A DNA stretch of 29,395 nucleotides from Guillardia theta CCMP2712 (GCF_000315625.1 NW_005434606.1:92614-122008), one strand, 5' to 3'. Shown: positions 1 through 13,079, counted from the first letter of the stretch. Translations and numbers: made by a program. The notes: generated by a model not told the origin, from the sequence alone.

Positions 1-82
1 CATAGTGTCTTGCCTGACAGAGGAGCATAATCTAAGTCATCCTCGCCCGTTTCTTTCTGTTCTCGGTAGCCGATTTCTCGAT

Positions 83-217
83 CCTGCTCCTGCTGCTGCT
101 CCTGCTGCTGCTCCTGCTCCTGCTGCTGCTCCTGCTCCTGCTCGTGCCTCTGCTGCTGCTCCTGCTTCTGCTCCTGCTGCTGCTGCTGCTCCTGCTGCTG
201 CTCCTGCTCCTGCTCTT
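83..217 (+). repeat. CTCCTG/CTG pyrimidine-rich low-complexity tract
   Basis: Irregular array of CTCCTG and CTG units upstream of the first gene. An open frame runs through it (Ala/Pro-rich), but this is a composition effect. The same hexamer occurs in introns at 4042-4143 and 27273-27332, so this copy is probably also intronic or 5' untranslated. The rest of 1-357 is CT-rich and shows no recognisable coding. Confidence 0.8.
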
Positions 218-357
218 TATCTTTACCTTCCTTCGCCCTCCTTTTTCCGGCTCCTCGACATTCCTTCTTCTATCCCCCTGATCCTGCTTCTCTTCCTCTA
301 CCTTCTCCAGTACCTGCTCTCATCCCCTCCTCTCCAGGCATCGGGCTGGAGATCTGG

Positions 358-1187
358 ATGAGCGTTCTTGTGGGGACAGCGACTCTCTTCACTGCCTTCA
401 TGGGACCTTGTTTTGCAAGAGGATGCGCGAAGAGGAGGAGGAGGAGATTTCGCCGACCACAAGGTTACTGTTGAAACCACCTAAACCCCTTGGCCTCTCC
501 CTCTTCCTCCTCCTTCAACACCACCTCCACTTCCATCTCCCCCAAGCATTTATCTCCTGTTTCCTATTCCCCTTTCCTCCGATTTCAACTCCTTTCTCCC
601 CTTCCATTGCGTTTGACGCTGCTACCTCACCTCCTCTACCTTCGTTTCTATAGCACTTGCCTTTCGTCTCCTTCTCATCCTCCTCCTCTCCTGAAGCAGT
701 CACAGGAGACCACCAGCCCGATGGCAGTCGTCAGTTTGATCAGTCAGGGCACAACGCAAGCTCGACAGTTGGAAGAGAAACTGCGAAAGGCGAGGAGGAA
801 GAAGAAACTCGAAGGAAGGAGAAGAAGCCGTTGGAGGGAGGGGAAGAGAACAAAAGGCAGCAGGAGGAAGAGCAGGAGGAAGGATCAGCTCAACGCCGTG
901 AAGGATCAAAGCGGGTTGGAAGCAGAGAAGAATCGGACGTCCAGGAGAAGGACAAGGACGAGGAAGAGAAGCTGGCGGGACAAGAAGCTTCTGGTACTCT
1001 CGCTTCAAAACGCGAGGAGGAGGAGGGGGAGGAGGAGCAGCATTTTGGGGAGCAGGAGAAGCAGGAAGAGGAGAGTGGGGGCGTCAAACGCGAAGAAAAC
1101 GACGAGGGTAGCGCACGGAAGGGAGGGGAAGGTGCGGAAGAAGCAAGAAGTCAGCAAGAAAACGATAGCAAGGATTGTGATAGATGA
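358..1187 (+). CDS. Glu/Lys/Arg-rich charged protein, two-exon model
   Basis: Function not recognised. Model: exon 1 358-463, intron 464-699 (GT...CAG, CT-rich), exon 2 700-1187; phases agree and give 197 residues. Exon 1 encodes a hydrophobic N-terminus (MSVLVGTATLFTAFMG...) followed by a run of Arg/Lys. Exon 2 is a highly charged, probably disordered or helical segment of long Glu, Lys, Gln and Arg runs, ending in a TGA-type stop region just before 1188. A second frame of exon 2 is also open but is almost pure Arg/Lys, typical of a shadow of GA-rich DNA. The N-terminus could be a signal peptide or signal anchor. The whole call could be wrong, because GA-rich low-complexity DNA yields open frames easily. 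The gene is convergent with the NXD1-like gene, 190 bp away. Confidence 0.4.
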
Positions 1188-1377
1188 GAATACTACAAGT
1201 GAACAAGTCAAGCACAAGAGACGAAAGAGCGAACAGCAACCATGGTTTCATTGTCATACTTATGAAACAAAGTACACCCACATGTGAACATCTTTTCTCT
1301 TGCCAGACAGACCAGCAGCTCTCTATCTTTGTAGTTCGCTATCCTAGCAGCGCTCTACCTCCCTTGCCCCATCGCCC

Positions 1378-2238
1378 TCACATGCTCGCTCCCAACCTCT
1401 CTGAGATCTCAATCTTCACGTTCTTCACCCCCAGCCCGATCCCGGGGACAAACTCTCCTGACGGCAGCACACGGGGTCGATCTAGAGTGATCCGCACATC
1501 CTTCCCCGACACCCTCAGCCTGTGAAGCCTCAGTCCTTCCTCCTCCCTCCCGCTCCCTGCTCCCAACTGCACGGGAAACCACAGCGTCTTGACTTGCGGC
1601 GTCCATAGCAGGGGGATACTGCCCCAGTAGTCATCCGCCTTGTCCCTGCCCATCTTGCCCCATCCCAGCACCCTGACACCTTCCTCTCCCTGCTCCACGC
1701 TCATGCTCGTGGCAGGAGCCGCATCAAAGTCGATGTTGATGCTCTCTGCCGGTACCCCCCAGATCTCCTTACACCTCTCCTCCGCCCCCTTGGTGCTCAC
1801 GCACAGCCTCTTGCCCCAGTGCCCGACGAAGCCTTGCTGCAGCACCAGCGATCCCATCTCCACGAACTCAAGGTATGCTCCGAAGGGAGACTCGTCGTAC
1901 TCCAGGCACACAACCCCCCCTAGGCTCCACCCGAAGAGCGAGAGAGGAGCGGCTCCTGACGGCAGGCTCTCCTGCTTGCTCCTAACTATCCTCGGCTGAA
2001 ACCAAACCCTTCCTTTGAAGATCCATGGGAACTGCAACGATCTCTCATCCTCCAACGAGATTTTCTGCTCCTGCACCTCCGTCGCCATCATCGTGGGTCT
2101 CAGGTGGGAGGGTTGCATGCAACGATGCCTTGCGATGCCGAGCCTGGCAGGCCCCGCTGCAGGAGAGGAGAACGAGAAGCCTGAGGAGGTAGAGAGGAGG
2201 AGGAGGAAGGAGAGGAGGAGGAGGAGCTGCTGCTTCAT
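1378..2238 (-). CDS. Plastid-targeted NXD1-like / acetoacetate-decarboxylase-superfamily protein
   Basis: Intronless, 286 residues from the ATG at 2238; the open frame extends upstream, but this Met begins a textbook signal peptide. Seen: MKQQ, then Leu-rich hydrophobic core, then STSSG|FSFSSPAAG, i.e. Phe at the predicted +1 position followed by a Ser/Ala/Pro/Arg-rich transit-like segment, the import signal of complex red plastids. The mature part begins with FPWIFKGRVWF and continues with FGWSLGGVVCLEYDESPFG and an EIWGVPAES stretch. Known: plant NXD1, needed for neoxanthin formation, has the equivalent order PWIFKG, GYTLGG, YDDSPAG, and belongs to the acetoacetate-decarboxylase-like fold. 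The Lys pair following E-x-W-G-x-P in true decarboxylases is replaced here by Ala-Glu, so decarboxylation is unlikely. Inferred role: plastid carotenoid-related or lipid/ligand-binding. Family assignment is from memory of motifs. Confidence 0.72.
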   Translation of the reverse strand: MKQQLLLLLSFLLLLSTSSGFSFSSPAAGPARLGIARHRCMQPSHLRPTMMATEVQEQKISLEDERSLQFPWIFKGRVWFQPRIVRSKQESLPSGAAPLSLFGWSLGGVVCLEYDESPFGAYLEFVEMGSLVLQQGFVGHWGKRLCVSTKGAEERCKEIWGVPAESINIDFDAAPATSMSVEQGEEGVRVLGWGKMGRDKADDYWGSIPLLWTPQVKTLWFPVQLGAGSGREEEGLRLHRLRVSGKDVRITLDRPRVLPSGEFVPGIGLGVKNVKIEISERLGASM

Positions 2239-2369
2239 GCCGTCGGGTACCGCCCTCCAGCAAGCCATATCCTTTATATGTCCTGTGGGAATCGTGGAGG
2301 TGGTTCCTGAAAGAAGAGGGGGTGGTAGGGTCATGGTATATTGAGTAAAAACGCGATGCCCAGGGGGGA
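2239..2369. promoter_or_regulatory. 131-bp divergent intergenic region (bidirectional promoter)
   Basis: Separates the ATG of the NXD1-like gene (2238, -) from that of the GT90 gene (2370, +). Both 5' UTRs and both core promoters must fit here or extend into each other's coding sequence. No clear TATA box was seen; the stretch includes a TATATG and a GTATATTGAG element near 2275 and 2337. Confidence 0.6.
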
Positions 2370-5018
<2,649 letters not shown>

Positions 5019-6012
5019 CAGGTGTCTGAAAACTGTCCTCCCTTGCTTCGACGATTGATGCAGTTTGCAATGAAGTTGAATCCGCAAGCGTGTACGTGCA
5101 ACAAGTGTTCTAGCATGCCTTTCGCATCCTCTCTCTCCTTCACGGCCATCGCTCATGCTCTCGTCGCATATGCTCCTGGCCGTGATGCTTGCTTGGCATG
5201 TCCGATCCTTGGGCTATCAAACTACCCCCTTTGCTTTCCTACATACCCCTCACTCTACCACCCACCCCCTTGTCGATAACAATCTTCAGAGCACCACTAC
5301 TGCTCGTTCTCATGAAGAGTGTGTATGAATTAAACTAGTACGTAGGGGTAGTCAAAGTACCCCTACCCACTAATTTAGACCGCACCCCATGGGCAATGCG
5401 CACTGGAGGTTGTAGGAACCCACGTTGGGGGTGTAGTGGAAAATTGCAAGGGTGGGGTCGAAATTTTGATAGGGTCCTTGGTGATACGGGGGTACTTGCA
5501 GAGGGTATAAATCTTATGTTGTTTCCTGAAGCAGTGATGGTGGGGTATGTAACTCAAATTTATATGGTGGGTAGTCTTTTCCAGGGGTGGGGTAGTAAAT
5601 TTTTTGTTTATCGCCATTAGTCCCCTAGTCCAACGACCCCTCATTTTCAATCACCCGGGTCACTTACTACCCCCATCATTCAAATTACCTATGGTTAATA
5701 CTGGCCACGGATGGGGATATGCTCTGATAATTATAGTGATTACTATAAAATCACTTTCCATGGATGTACGAACTGGAATAGTAGGGATGGTACAGCTACC
5801 TACCCCTTCTTTTTCATCCACTACCGGTGGCAAACGAATCCCGATCCCTTCCATGCAGATTTGCAATGGCGACGAATAGGGCAGGTCGACGAGAAGAATG
5901 TTGAGATAAGGAGGACAGAACAGCTCAACCTGATGACCCAGCACAGTGTCGTTGTCATGGTCATGAGGGCAGAGGGAACGACAGGACAGAAGGAATAGAA
6001 GAAGGAGAATGG
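5019..6012. other. Intergenic region, no supported gene
   Basis: About 1 kb after the GT90 stop. 5019-5290 is probably the 3' UTR. 5300-5700 is richer in A/T with many short GGGGT/ACCCC runs and one perfect hairpin. A minus-strand frame at 5660-6058 starts with a hydrophobic stretch, but has no recognisable domain and overlaps the likely first exon of the next gene. I see nothing else. Confidence 0.6.
5342..5366. repeat. Perfect 9-bp inverted repeat (hairpin) in intergenic DNA
   Basis: GTAGGGGTA, a 7-nt spacer GTCAAAG, then TACCCCTAC, its exact reverse complement. Could be a transcript hairpin downstream of the GT90 gene or part of a dispersed repeat. Confidence 0.8.
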
Positions 6013-9000
6013 ATGGCGCGAAGCGTGCCAGTAGAGGGGAGAAGAGGAAAGGATGCAAATCCCGTGGATCGGTGGGGCAAGTTATGTTGGGAAGGCAGCT
6101 TCTTGGAAGACAAGAGAAATAAGGTGTTTCTAGATACAGTCTACCCTGCGGGGGGGGCTAGAAACAATGCAGATTTGAGGACAAGAGGGTGGAGCGATTT
6201 GCTGAAGTCCTGTTGACACGAGCTTGCAGGGCAAGCGCAAACAACTTCAGGCCTTTCAGAAGCAGAATTCATCTCCACCGATGAGCTGGTACGCCATGCT
6301 CTTCATCCCTGTCCTTCCACTGATCCCCTGACTCCACAGGCCCAATGAGCAGGGCGAAGCTCCTTTCGAAATTGCCCCTGCCGTGAGCAACTTGGAGCAG
6401 GAGGGCTCAGGAGGCATTTCAGACATGTTCTCGGCGCCGATGAAGGTGGACATGAACATCGCAGAGACCATGGGAGGAATCTTCGGCGACGACACCCCGT
6501 CGGGGGACGGCGAACCCTCCAACCACCTGGCCCACGGCATGCAAGGGCTGTCGGCCAGCCCCCAAGGACCGCCGCATTCTGATCACCAGTCCCAGCCCTT
6601 TGATCTCAGCGATCCGTTCCAGAGCACGATCATCGGTACAGACGTGGAGGGCACAGGGGGGTGGAGGGTAGAGTCTCCGCAGAAGCAGTCTCCGACCTCT
6701 GGGCCTGCCAGTTCGATCGGGGTGCTCCAAGGTGGGTGCCTTCCTTTGGTGATCTGACAGAGGTTGACGATCGATCTTCATCGTGCAGCTCCTATGTTTG
6801 ATGACAGCAGCATGCTCACCACACAGGTGAACAGAGCTCCGAGCTTGCTGCCTGCCCTTGCTGATCGGTCCTGTGCAGAGCGACGGGATGCAAGGGTTTG
6901 CAGGGTTGGGAATCTTTGATGGGGAGGATCAAAATCAGCAGGCAGAGGAAAGTGGGCACAACGAGATGGCAGATCTGGGGGGAGTAGAGGCTAACGGTCT
7001 CCAAGAGCAGCCCTTCGCCATGCAGATGGGAGGAGGTAGAGCTTGTTTGGCTCTTGTCGGGCGTGTGCTTACCCTCAACTTGTTTCAGGCGATCAGTTTC
7101 AGTACCCGGCAGATGCGCCTGAAGTCTCCTTCGAGTTTCCAGTAATGTCTGCTACCGAAGTCCACCAGCCTCCCGTCGTGCATGAGCCAGCCGCCACGCA
7201 AGACGGTGAGGGTGGAAGACGTCCGATGCACGTGTGGCGCTCAATGGCACGCAGTCCTTCCTACTGAAGACAGCATCGCTGCCATGTTTGAGGCCATCGC
7301 TCCTCCAGCTCCTCCTCCTGCTCATCCCCCTGCTCCCGCTCAGGTTGTCATTCGGCTGAGGTTCTCCTCAAGGCTGATGCAGTCACCCCAGGCCGCGACC
7401 TCGCCCGCTTCCTTTGACGAGATTTCCCACCAGTTTGACATGCCCAGCTCAGCTCAGCGTAAGGACCCACCTGAGATCTCCTTGTCATCCGTTCTTCATC
7501 CTTTCTTCCTCCCCCTTCTCTCCTCTACCTCCCTTCACGTTGACTAGCCCCACGTTGCAGACAACTTTGCCTCTCCAGGTGGAGAACTTAACGCCTTCTC
7601 CTTTCCTTCGGCTGCTCCTCCGTCTTCCACCGAAAATGCTGGCTGGGATTTGTTTGACGCTCCTGCTCCCACTCCTGCTGCTGCCTCCGCTCCTGCTGCT
7701 CCCACACCTGCTCCTGCTGGTGGCCACCATTCAGATGGGCTGGACGCTTTTGCGCTGCAGGTACATTTTACCTCTGACAGCCTCCATTCATCCATTCATG
7801 TTGGAGTGGGGCAGGAGAAGCCTTTCACGCAAGGCAAGGAGGAAGTTGAAGAGGACGAGTGGGGAGAGGTGAGTCACGTTCTGGTGCTTGCTCCTCTGCT
7901 CATGACGACACCAAGGTGGTTCATGACAAACCGAAACTGATGGTAAAGATTCGAACTAAGGACGAGATCGCTGCAGAGGCCCAAGACAGGTAGCTCCTTG
8001 GTGTTGTACATCCCTCTTGTATCGTTTGGCTCCTCTTACCGCCCGCTCTCCCCCCCCCTCTTCCTCCCTCCTCCCTCCTCTCGCCTCCTCCACGCTCCCT
8101 CTTTCCTCTCTCCATCCCTCCATTTCTCGGCCCCACTGCCGGCTCGTTCTCCCCACCATGATGCGTTTGACTTCCCGTCCCTCTTGGCAGCTCGAACGCA
8201 TTGTCTGCCCTGGCTGGCTCGTTAGGAGCTCCTCCGCCAGGTACTCAAATCCTCTTGAGGCTGCTGGCTGAGTCTGGTGCAGCAGGAACGAACAACCGAC
8301 GGTCTCGGAGAGGTCTGTGGAAGCAGAACCTGCCACGCTCTCCATGCTCTCCCAATGAAACATCCCTCCCTCCATGATCTTCCTCTCTCTCCCTTCCTCT
8401 GATCATCATGTCTTCTCCTCACCTTCCTCTTCCTCGTTGATTTCCGTCAGCCTCCTGACTGGCATGGCAGGGGCTGGAGCCGCAGGGCCTCAGAGAGAGA
8501 TGGCTCCTCCTCCGACTCCTCAGCTCCTCGAGACCCCACAGAGGGAGCACCACCAGAGCTCGCTCAGCACGTTTGAAGGTGAGGGAGGAGAGGACACGAT
8601 CGTTCTGACGCCTGCCAGTGTCAGGAGCACCTCATGGCATGACCTTCGATGCCATGCAAGGAATCAGCTTCCCTCCTCCCGCCCAACAGCCCCAGCACAA
8701 CCTGCCGCCAGCTCAGGACAACCTCGGCTTCGCGTTCCCGCAGACTCCGGCGCTTCCCCCGAGCGCGAGTGCCCCGGCACCGCACGCTTCGAGCGAGCAA
8801 GAGAAGCTGCTGATGAGGCGGGTGGAGGAGCTGAGCAGAGCACTCGAGAGTGCGAGAGAGGCTCAGGTGGGGCAAAGCTGAACGTTGAGGCCATGAGCTT
8901 GACAGACCTCGCAGAATGCAGCTGGTCGGGAGCTGAGAAGGCTAGGTGCTGAGAACTCCCAGCTCAAGTCCAAGGTAGGAAAGACTGGACGGTGTCCAGC

Positions 9001-10215
9001 TCGACAGCAGCTGTGAGCTCTTGGTGACGAGAGGCGGGCAGAACGAGGAGCTGGAGGCTGCAGTGAAGCGGGGAAGCAGCGGCTTGAGCAGAGACAACAC
9101 GAGGGGAGAGCTGGAGGAGATGCTGATTGAGGTGCTCGAGACTCCCCGCGCTGCCTCTTCCTCATACTCCTCTGTAGGCCAAGCTGAGGAACGCGGAAGA
9201 CGCCAACGAGATCATGCAGGTCCTACTGACTCAGCTACCTTTCTCCCCCCTGCCCTCCCTCCTTTCCCTGTTCACTCCCTTGCCTTCCTCTATCCATCCG
9301 TTTCTCTCTCCTTCCCAGCACTCCCATCGTTCTGCAGCTTCTGCATCCTTCTCTGCTCGCGTCATGGTGGCCTCACTTGGGTTGCAGCTACGACGCAAGG
9401 TTGCCGACCTCCTTGCAGACAAGGGGCTGAAGGACCCAACCGTCGGTTCGCATTTCCTCTCCTCGTCTCTCTACCTATGCATGATCTCCTTCTTAGGTGT
9501 GCTCAGGATACAGGCACTGGGAGAGATTGGATTCAGGTACTACCTCCCTCTGAATCATTAGCACTCCCGTTCCCTCCCACCGTTGCCCTCCCTTCCCTCC
9601 TCTCCTTTCCTCCTACTGCCGCGCTCTCCCGCTTTCGCTCCCTCCATCCCTCCCTCCCTCCCTCCCTTCCTCCCTTTCTCCCTCCCTCCCTCCCTCCCCT
9701 CCTCCCTCCCTCTCCCCCTTCTTCCTGTGCTTCTCTTTCCTGCTGGTTCTCATCTGCTTCAATCGCCCAGCACCGGAGAGATCCTGGAGATTCCACTCAA
9801 GGTCGTGACTACGATTAGACGCTCCGACTATCTGCCTGACTTCGAATCAGATCGCGCCCAGTGGTGGGAGTTCGCAGTTTTATCATCGTTACCCTGTATG
9901 CGTCTACAAGCACCTTGGTGTTCCTGACAGAGTGGTGGACAGGGAGGAAGCAGCGTTCCAGCAACCCCCGCCTCCTTTGCTCCTTCGTCTGTGAAGGTGA
10001 AACCATCTTTCCTTTTCCCGAGCAAGTCTTCTAGGCTGACTTTTCGCCTCCTTCTCTCTCGTTGCACTGCAGGCGACGCCTCTGAATATCAACAAGTATC
10101 TAGAGGAAACGAGAGCCAGGACTGGCGCTGGGCAGGTAACAGCCTCCTCCCCCTCCTCGAACAGGGTGAAGCTCAAGGGTATCGCAGGCAAATCAACAGG
10201 CGGGAAGCTTACTAG
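6013..10215 (+). CDS. Disordered Pro/Ala-rich plus coiled-coil protein, 23-exon model, function unknown
   Basis: Phase-consistent model of 809 residues: 6013-6123, 6230-6288, 6340-6731, 6789-6826, 6879-7035, 7089-7205, 7270-7343, 7383-7458, 7561-7760, 7815-7868, 7916-7989, 8191-8220, 8283-8312, 8451-8578, 8619-8866, 8915-8974, 9000-9131, 9178-9219, 9388-9445, 9497-9536, 9771-9801, 9851-9986, 10073-10215. Order seen: basic GKRKQLQAFQKQN near residue 38; a long Gly/Pro/Gln/Ala-rich, probably disordered acidic region (about 60-560) holding QPFDLSDPF and GWDLFDAPAP; a coiled coil (about 570-690, with EQEKLLMRRVEELSRALESA); a compact C-terminal part (VLRIQALGEIGFR, VYKHLGVPDRVVDREE). DPF and W/DLFD motifs occur in clathrin/AP-2 accessory proteins, so an adaptor or golgin-like role is possible but only inferred. 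No family recognised. The first exon, exons 12-13 and the 25-nt intron 8975-8999 are least certain. Confidence 0.6.
9639..9717 (+). repeat. CCCT/CCTT-rich tract in an intron of the coiled-coil gene
   Basis: Imperfect TCCC/CCTC repeats inside intron 9537-9770, pyrimidines on the sense strand. The Pro/Ser/Leu open frames here are not genes. Confidence 0.9.
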
Positions 10216-11079
10216 ATTTCTCCTGAGCTTTCTTTATTCATTTGACAAAGCTGAAGCACGACTAGATTTTGTTTGCTCCGTCTCTCGCCCATCCTTCTTT
10301 CCTCCCCTGGCAGTCTGTTGCCATGCGTTCGGGCCCCTCGATGTTCCACTCCTTCTCGAACTTTCGGAAAACATGGGGAATGTTCGAAACGATGTGTTCA
10401 AAAGAGTTTCTTCCCCGGATTTCACAGTGATAGTCCAAAATGCACCGTTTCGGTAAACTTGGGGAAGAACCGAAGACTCAAGCGTTTCAAAATAGCAAAG
10501 ATTCAACAAATCTCGTTTAAATCTTTTTATCAGAACTGGAGGAATAACCCCGATACCCAATCTAACCCCTACTTTCGCCCGTTGACATATCACCCACCCC
10601 TCACATCCCCATTGACTTGAGAAACATTCAATCAAGTACCCCGTGTGTAAATTCACCTACCCATACTTTTCCCTTCAATTTTCCTGTTTTAATACCCCTT
10701 TCTTGTACCCACCCTAGTGTGCTGTTATCCTCCACTTAGTACAACCCCGTCCTGTATTACCCCACCTCCTTTTCACGAGAGTCATCAGTCTACCTCCCTC
10801 TTCCTCCATCTTCATCCTCCCTCCCCCCATCCCTCCCTCCTCGCTCATCCCTCCGCCACCCTCACATCCTGTGCCCCGCCCCCCTCCTCTAACTTCTCGC
10901 TTTCAACTCTAGCACTCCCCTCCCTTATCCTCCACATCCTACTCCGTGGGTTGCAAACCAGCTCTCTACGCCTTCGACCGCAACTTGTTAGCTTCGTACG
11001 TTGCCTCTCCCCCCTGCCCCGACCCGTTCCCTTCATTTCCTTCAGCCATTCACTTCCCTTTGATTCCGCGACAGCAGAC
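10216..11079. other. Intergenic region upstream of the RWP-RK gene
   Basis: Head-to-tail spacer of 864 bp. 10216-10530 is mixed sequence with AT-rich patches. 10530-10740 contains many ACCCC/TACCC runs like those at 5300-5700. 10760-11070 is strongly CT-rich on the + strand, probably 5' UTR or promoter of the downstream gene; its long open frame (Pro/Ser/Leu) is compositional. No gene supported. Confidence 0.55.
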
Positions 11080-11702
11080 ATGGAGTGCTTTGATATGAGG
11101 ACCCATCTGCAGATGGAAGATCTCAGCGACGAGAGTTTCGTATCTTCCGACTCCGAGGTCGACATGGACGACAATCAGCTTTTCTTGGAGCCAGAGGAGC
11201 AGGAAACTTCCCCTGTGTGGACCGAGCTAGAAAAGGAGTAGAAGATGCAGATTGGTCTTCTGTCCTCAACCTCAAGGACTGTGAGGCTGTGGAGGAAGCC
11301 AGGGACGAGGCTGTTGCTGTAAAGGAGGAGAGCGACGACTCTAAGAAGGGCAAGTGCGAGGTGGTCGTGATCCAGTCCAGGCAACTCCCAATGCAGAACT
11401 CTTGTGCGGTTGAGATCACATGGGAGAAGCTCGAGCAGCACTTCCACGAGAGCCTCCCCGTTGCGGCGTCCAAGCTTGGTATCGGCAAATCAACGATGAA
11501 GCTTGTCTGCCGGAAGCTGGGACTTGTCAAGTGGCCTTACAAGAACAAGGGAGGGAGGCAGCTGGCAGCTCAGGGGAGCAAGAAATATCCCAACGTCGGG
11601 TTCGGTCATCCCCTCCGCTATAACCACATGTGGAGGTCCTACCATGACTACCAGCTGTCTATATCCCTACACCCCCTCGCTGAAGGGATCTACCGTGCAT
11701 AA
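11080..11702 (+). CDS. RWP-RK domain transcription factor, two exons
   Basis: DNA-binding regulator acting in the nucleus. Exon 1 11080-11214, intron 11215-11276, exon 2 11277-11702; phases agree and give 186 residues. The N-terminal half is acidic and disordered (SDESFVSSDSEVDMDD and a Glu-rich continuation), as in many activation regions. Exon 2 carries the RWP-RK core: TWEKLEQHFHESLPVAASKL, then STMKLVCRKLGLVKWPYK, matching the family pattern (helix with AA..LG...T.LK..CR..G...WPY). The signature RWPYRK is altered to KWPYKN. The protein is short, with neither a NIN-type N-terminus nor a PB1 domain, so it resembles the RKD-like class known from algae and plants, where members act in nitrogen response or gametogenesis. 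Which of these applies here cannot be told. Convergent with the next gene, 225 bp apart. Confidence 0.85.
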
Positions 11703-11927
11703 CAAAAGCACGAGGACGAGTGAAGATATTGTTTCCCCTTATGTACAAAGAAGCCCTCATATACATGTGTGAGAATGAATGTAGGTTAGCTCTAGCTGAA
11801 AGTTCTCGTTTACCGATGATGGAAACCAGTGAAAGGTCACTTTCGATCCGAAGAGCTCTTGTGCTCCTGTCCCTTCCCTTTCCCTTCCCTCCTTTCGAAC
11901 GCACTTTCATGTCCGATTCCAGCAACT

Positions 11928-13079
11928 TCACCTATCTAGACTGATGGTGCAGACTGTTGAAGCTGCATCGCTGTAATTCGCAATGATTTCCTCCATCTCC
12001 GCGTTTTCTCGCGCAAGCTTGCAGACAACTCGATCCCTGTGAAAATGAAATGAGAAGTGAAAGCAAACTGACAGATCAGAAACGCTAGCCAAGGCGAACA
12101 ACCACAATGGTAGGCAGTATATGATCGAAAAGCAGCACACAAAGTAAGGCAAAAGAACAGTGAACATACTCAAACACAAGATGTCGAGTCAGGGTAAGAG
12201 GAAGAAGGGAGGTAAGGAGTATAGGAGTGAGATAGGAGAGGAAATAGCATCGAGAGAGACGAAAAAAATGGAAGCGAGCAAGAGGAGGGAGCAGGAGAAG
12301 GAAGGAAGCAATCAGGGAGGTAGGGATGGAGCTTACCGCCATCTACTTGGGTCGTACAAGAGAGACTTGGCGAGGAGCCTCCTCCGCTCCTCATTCTGCC
12401 TCGTCTGCTCAGCCAACCATTTGTCCTGCCCTCTCTGCTGTCTCGCTGCTTGCGAGTTTCGTGAATTCTCCTTTCCTTCTGCTCCTCTCCTCCCTTGGGT
12501 TTTCTCTTCCTTCTCCACCGGCCTGCTCATCGTCAGCGAATGAGCTTAGAGACTACCAGCTTACCCCTCGGCCCTGAAAGGAAGCAGTGGAGAGTCGTCG
12601 CGGGGTCCAGCAGCGGTCTTTGTTTCGCTGAGTGGGACGAGTCAGACAGCAAGGGTAAGAGAGGAGGGACGAGGGCGTCAACCTGACCGTCTGACGTCCC
12701 GAGGGGAGGGCATGAGTGAATTCAAGACTCGAAAAGTTCCTCTTGGCCCTCAGGAACCGCATCTGAAGTACGTCAGGACCTTGTTGGCTACAGCCAGCCT
12801 CCTTACCTTCTCCCTTGCTTTGGCCAAAAGCAACCTGAGCTCCTCCTTCCTCCACTCATCGCTCTCCTTCTCCAGCTTCTCGCTCACTTCCCAGCAGTGG
12901 TCGACGCATCTGAGCATCTCCTGCTGCTCTCGATCGAACGTCTCGGATGCCGCACGCTCGTCAAACGTAACGCACCACAACCCTTGTAAGGTGTCAACAA
13001 CATCTTCGATGACGGCAGCAGTGCGAGGAGATCCCTTGCTGGAAGGAACAGGCTGCACGCGAGATGGCGAAGACCCCAT
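11928..13079 (-). CDS. Possible N-myristoylated coiled-coil protein, four exons
   Basis: No family recognised. Model on the minus strand: 13079-12772, 12627-12565, 12522-12337, 12036-11928 (TGA); all phases agree, 221 residues. The Met at 13079 was chosen because upstream sequence is GGGA/CCCT low complexity. It begins MGSSPSRVQP, which fits the N-myristoylation pattern M-G-x-x-x-S. Residues about 20-105 form a charged helix (FDREQQEMLRCVDHCWEVSE, EKESDEWRKEELRLLLAKAR). A Lys/Glu/Arg/Gln-rich middle follows, then RQNEERRRLLAKSLLYDP and a C-terminal helix (KLARENAEMEEIIANY). It looks like a membrane-tethered or cytoskeletal coiled-coil protein, but that is inference. Intron 12771-12628 could be split differently. 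Confidence 0.6.

Noticed and set aside
5-361. Ala/Pro-rich open frame on +
   Set aside because: Produced by the CTCCTG/CTG repeat; no coding features outside the repeat, and a better exon starts at 358 in another frame.
490-1287. Arg/Lys-rich open frame overlapping the charged gene
   Set aside because: Shadow of GA-rich DNA; its first third lies in a CT-rich likely intron, and the alternative frame joins in phase to exon 1 at 358-463.
5660-6058. Minus-strand frame with signal-peptide-like start
   Set aside because: No recognisable domain, no splice partners, overlaps the probable first exon of the + strand gene; kept only as a remark.
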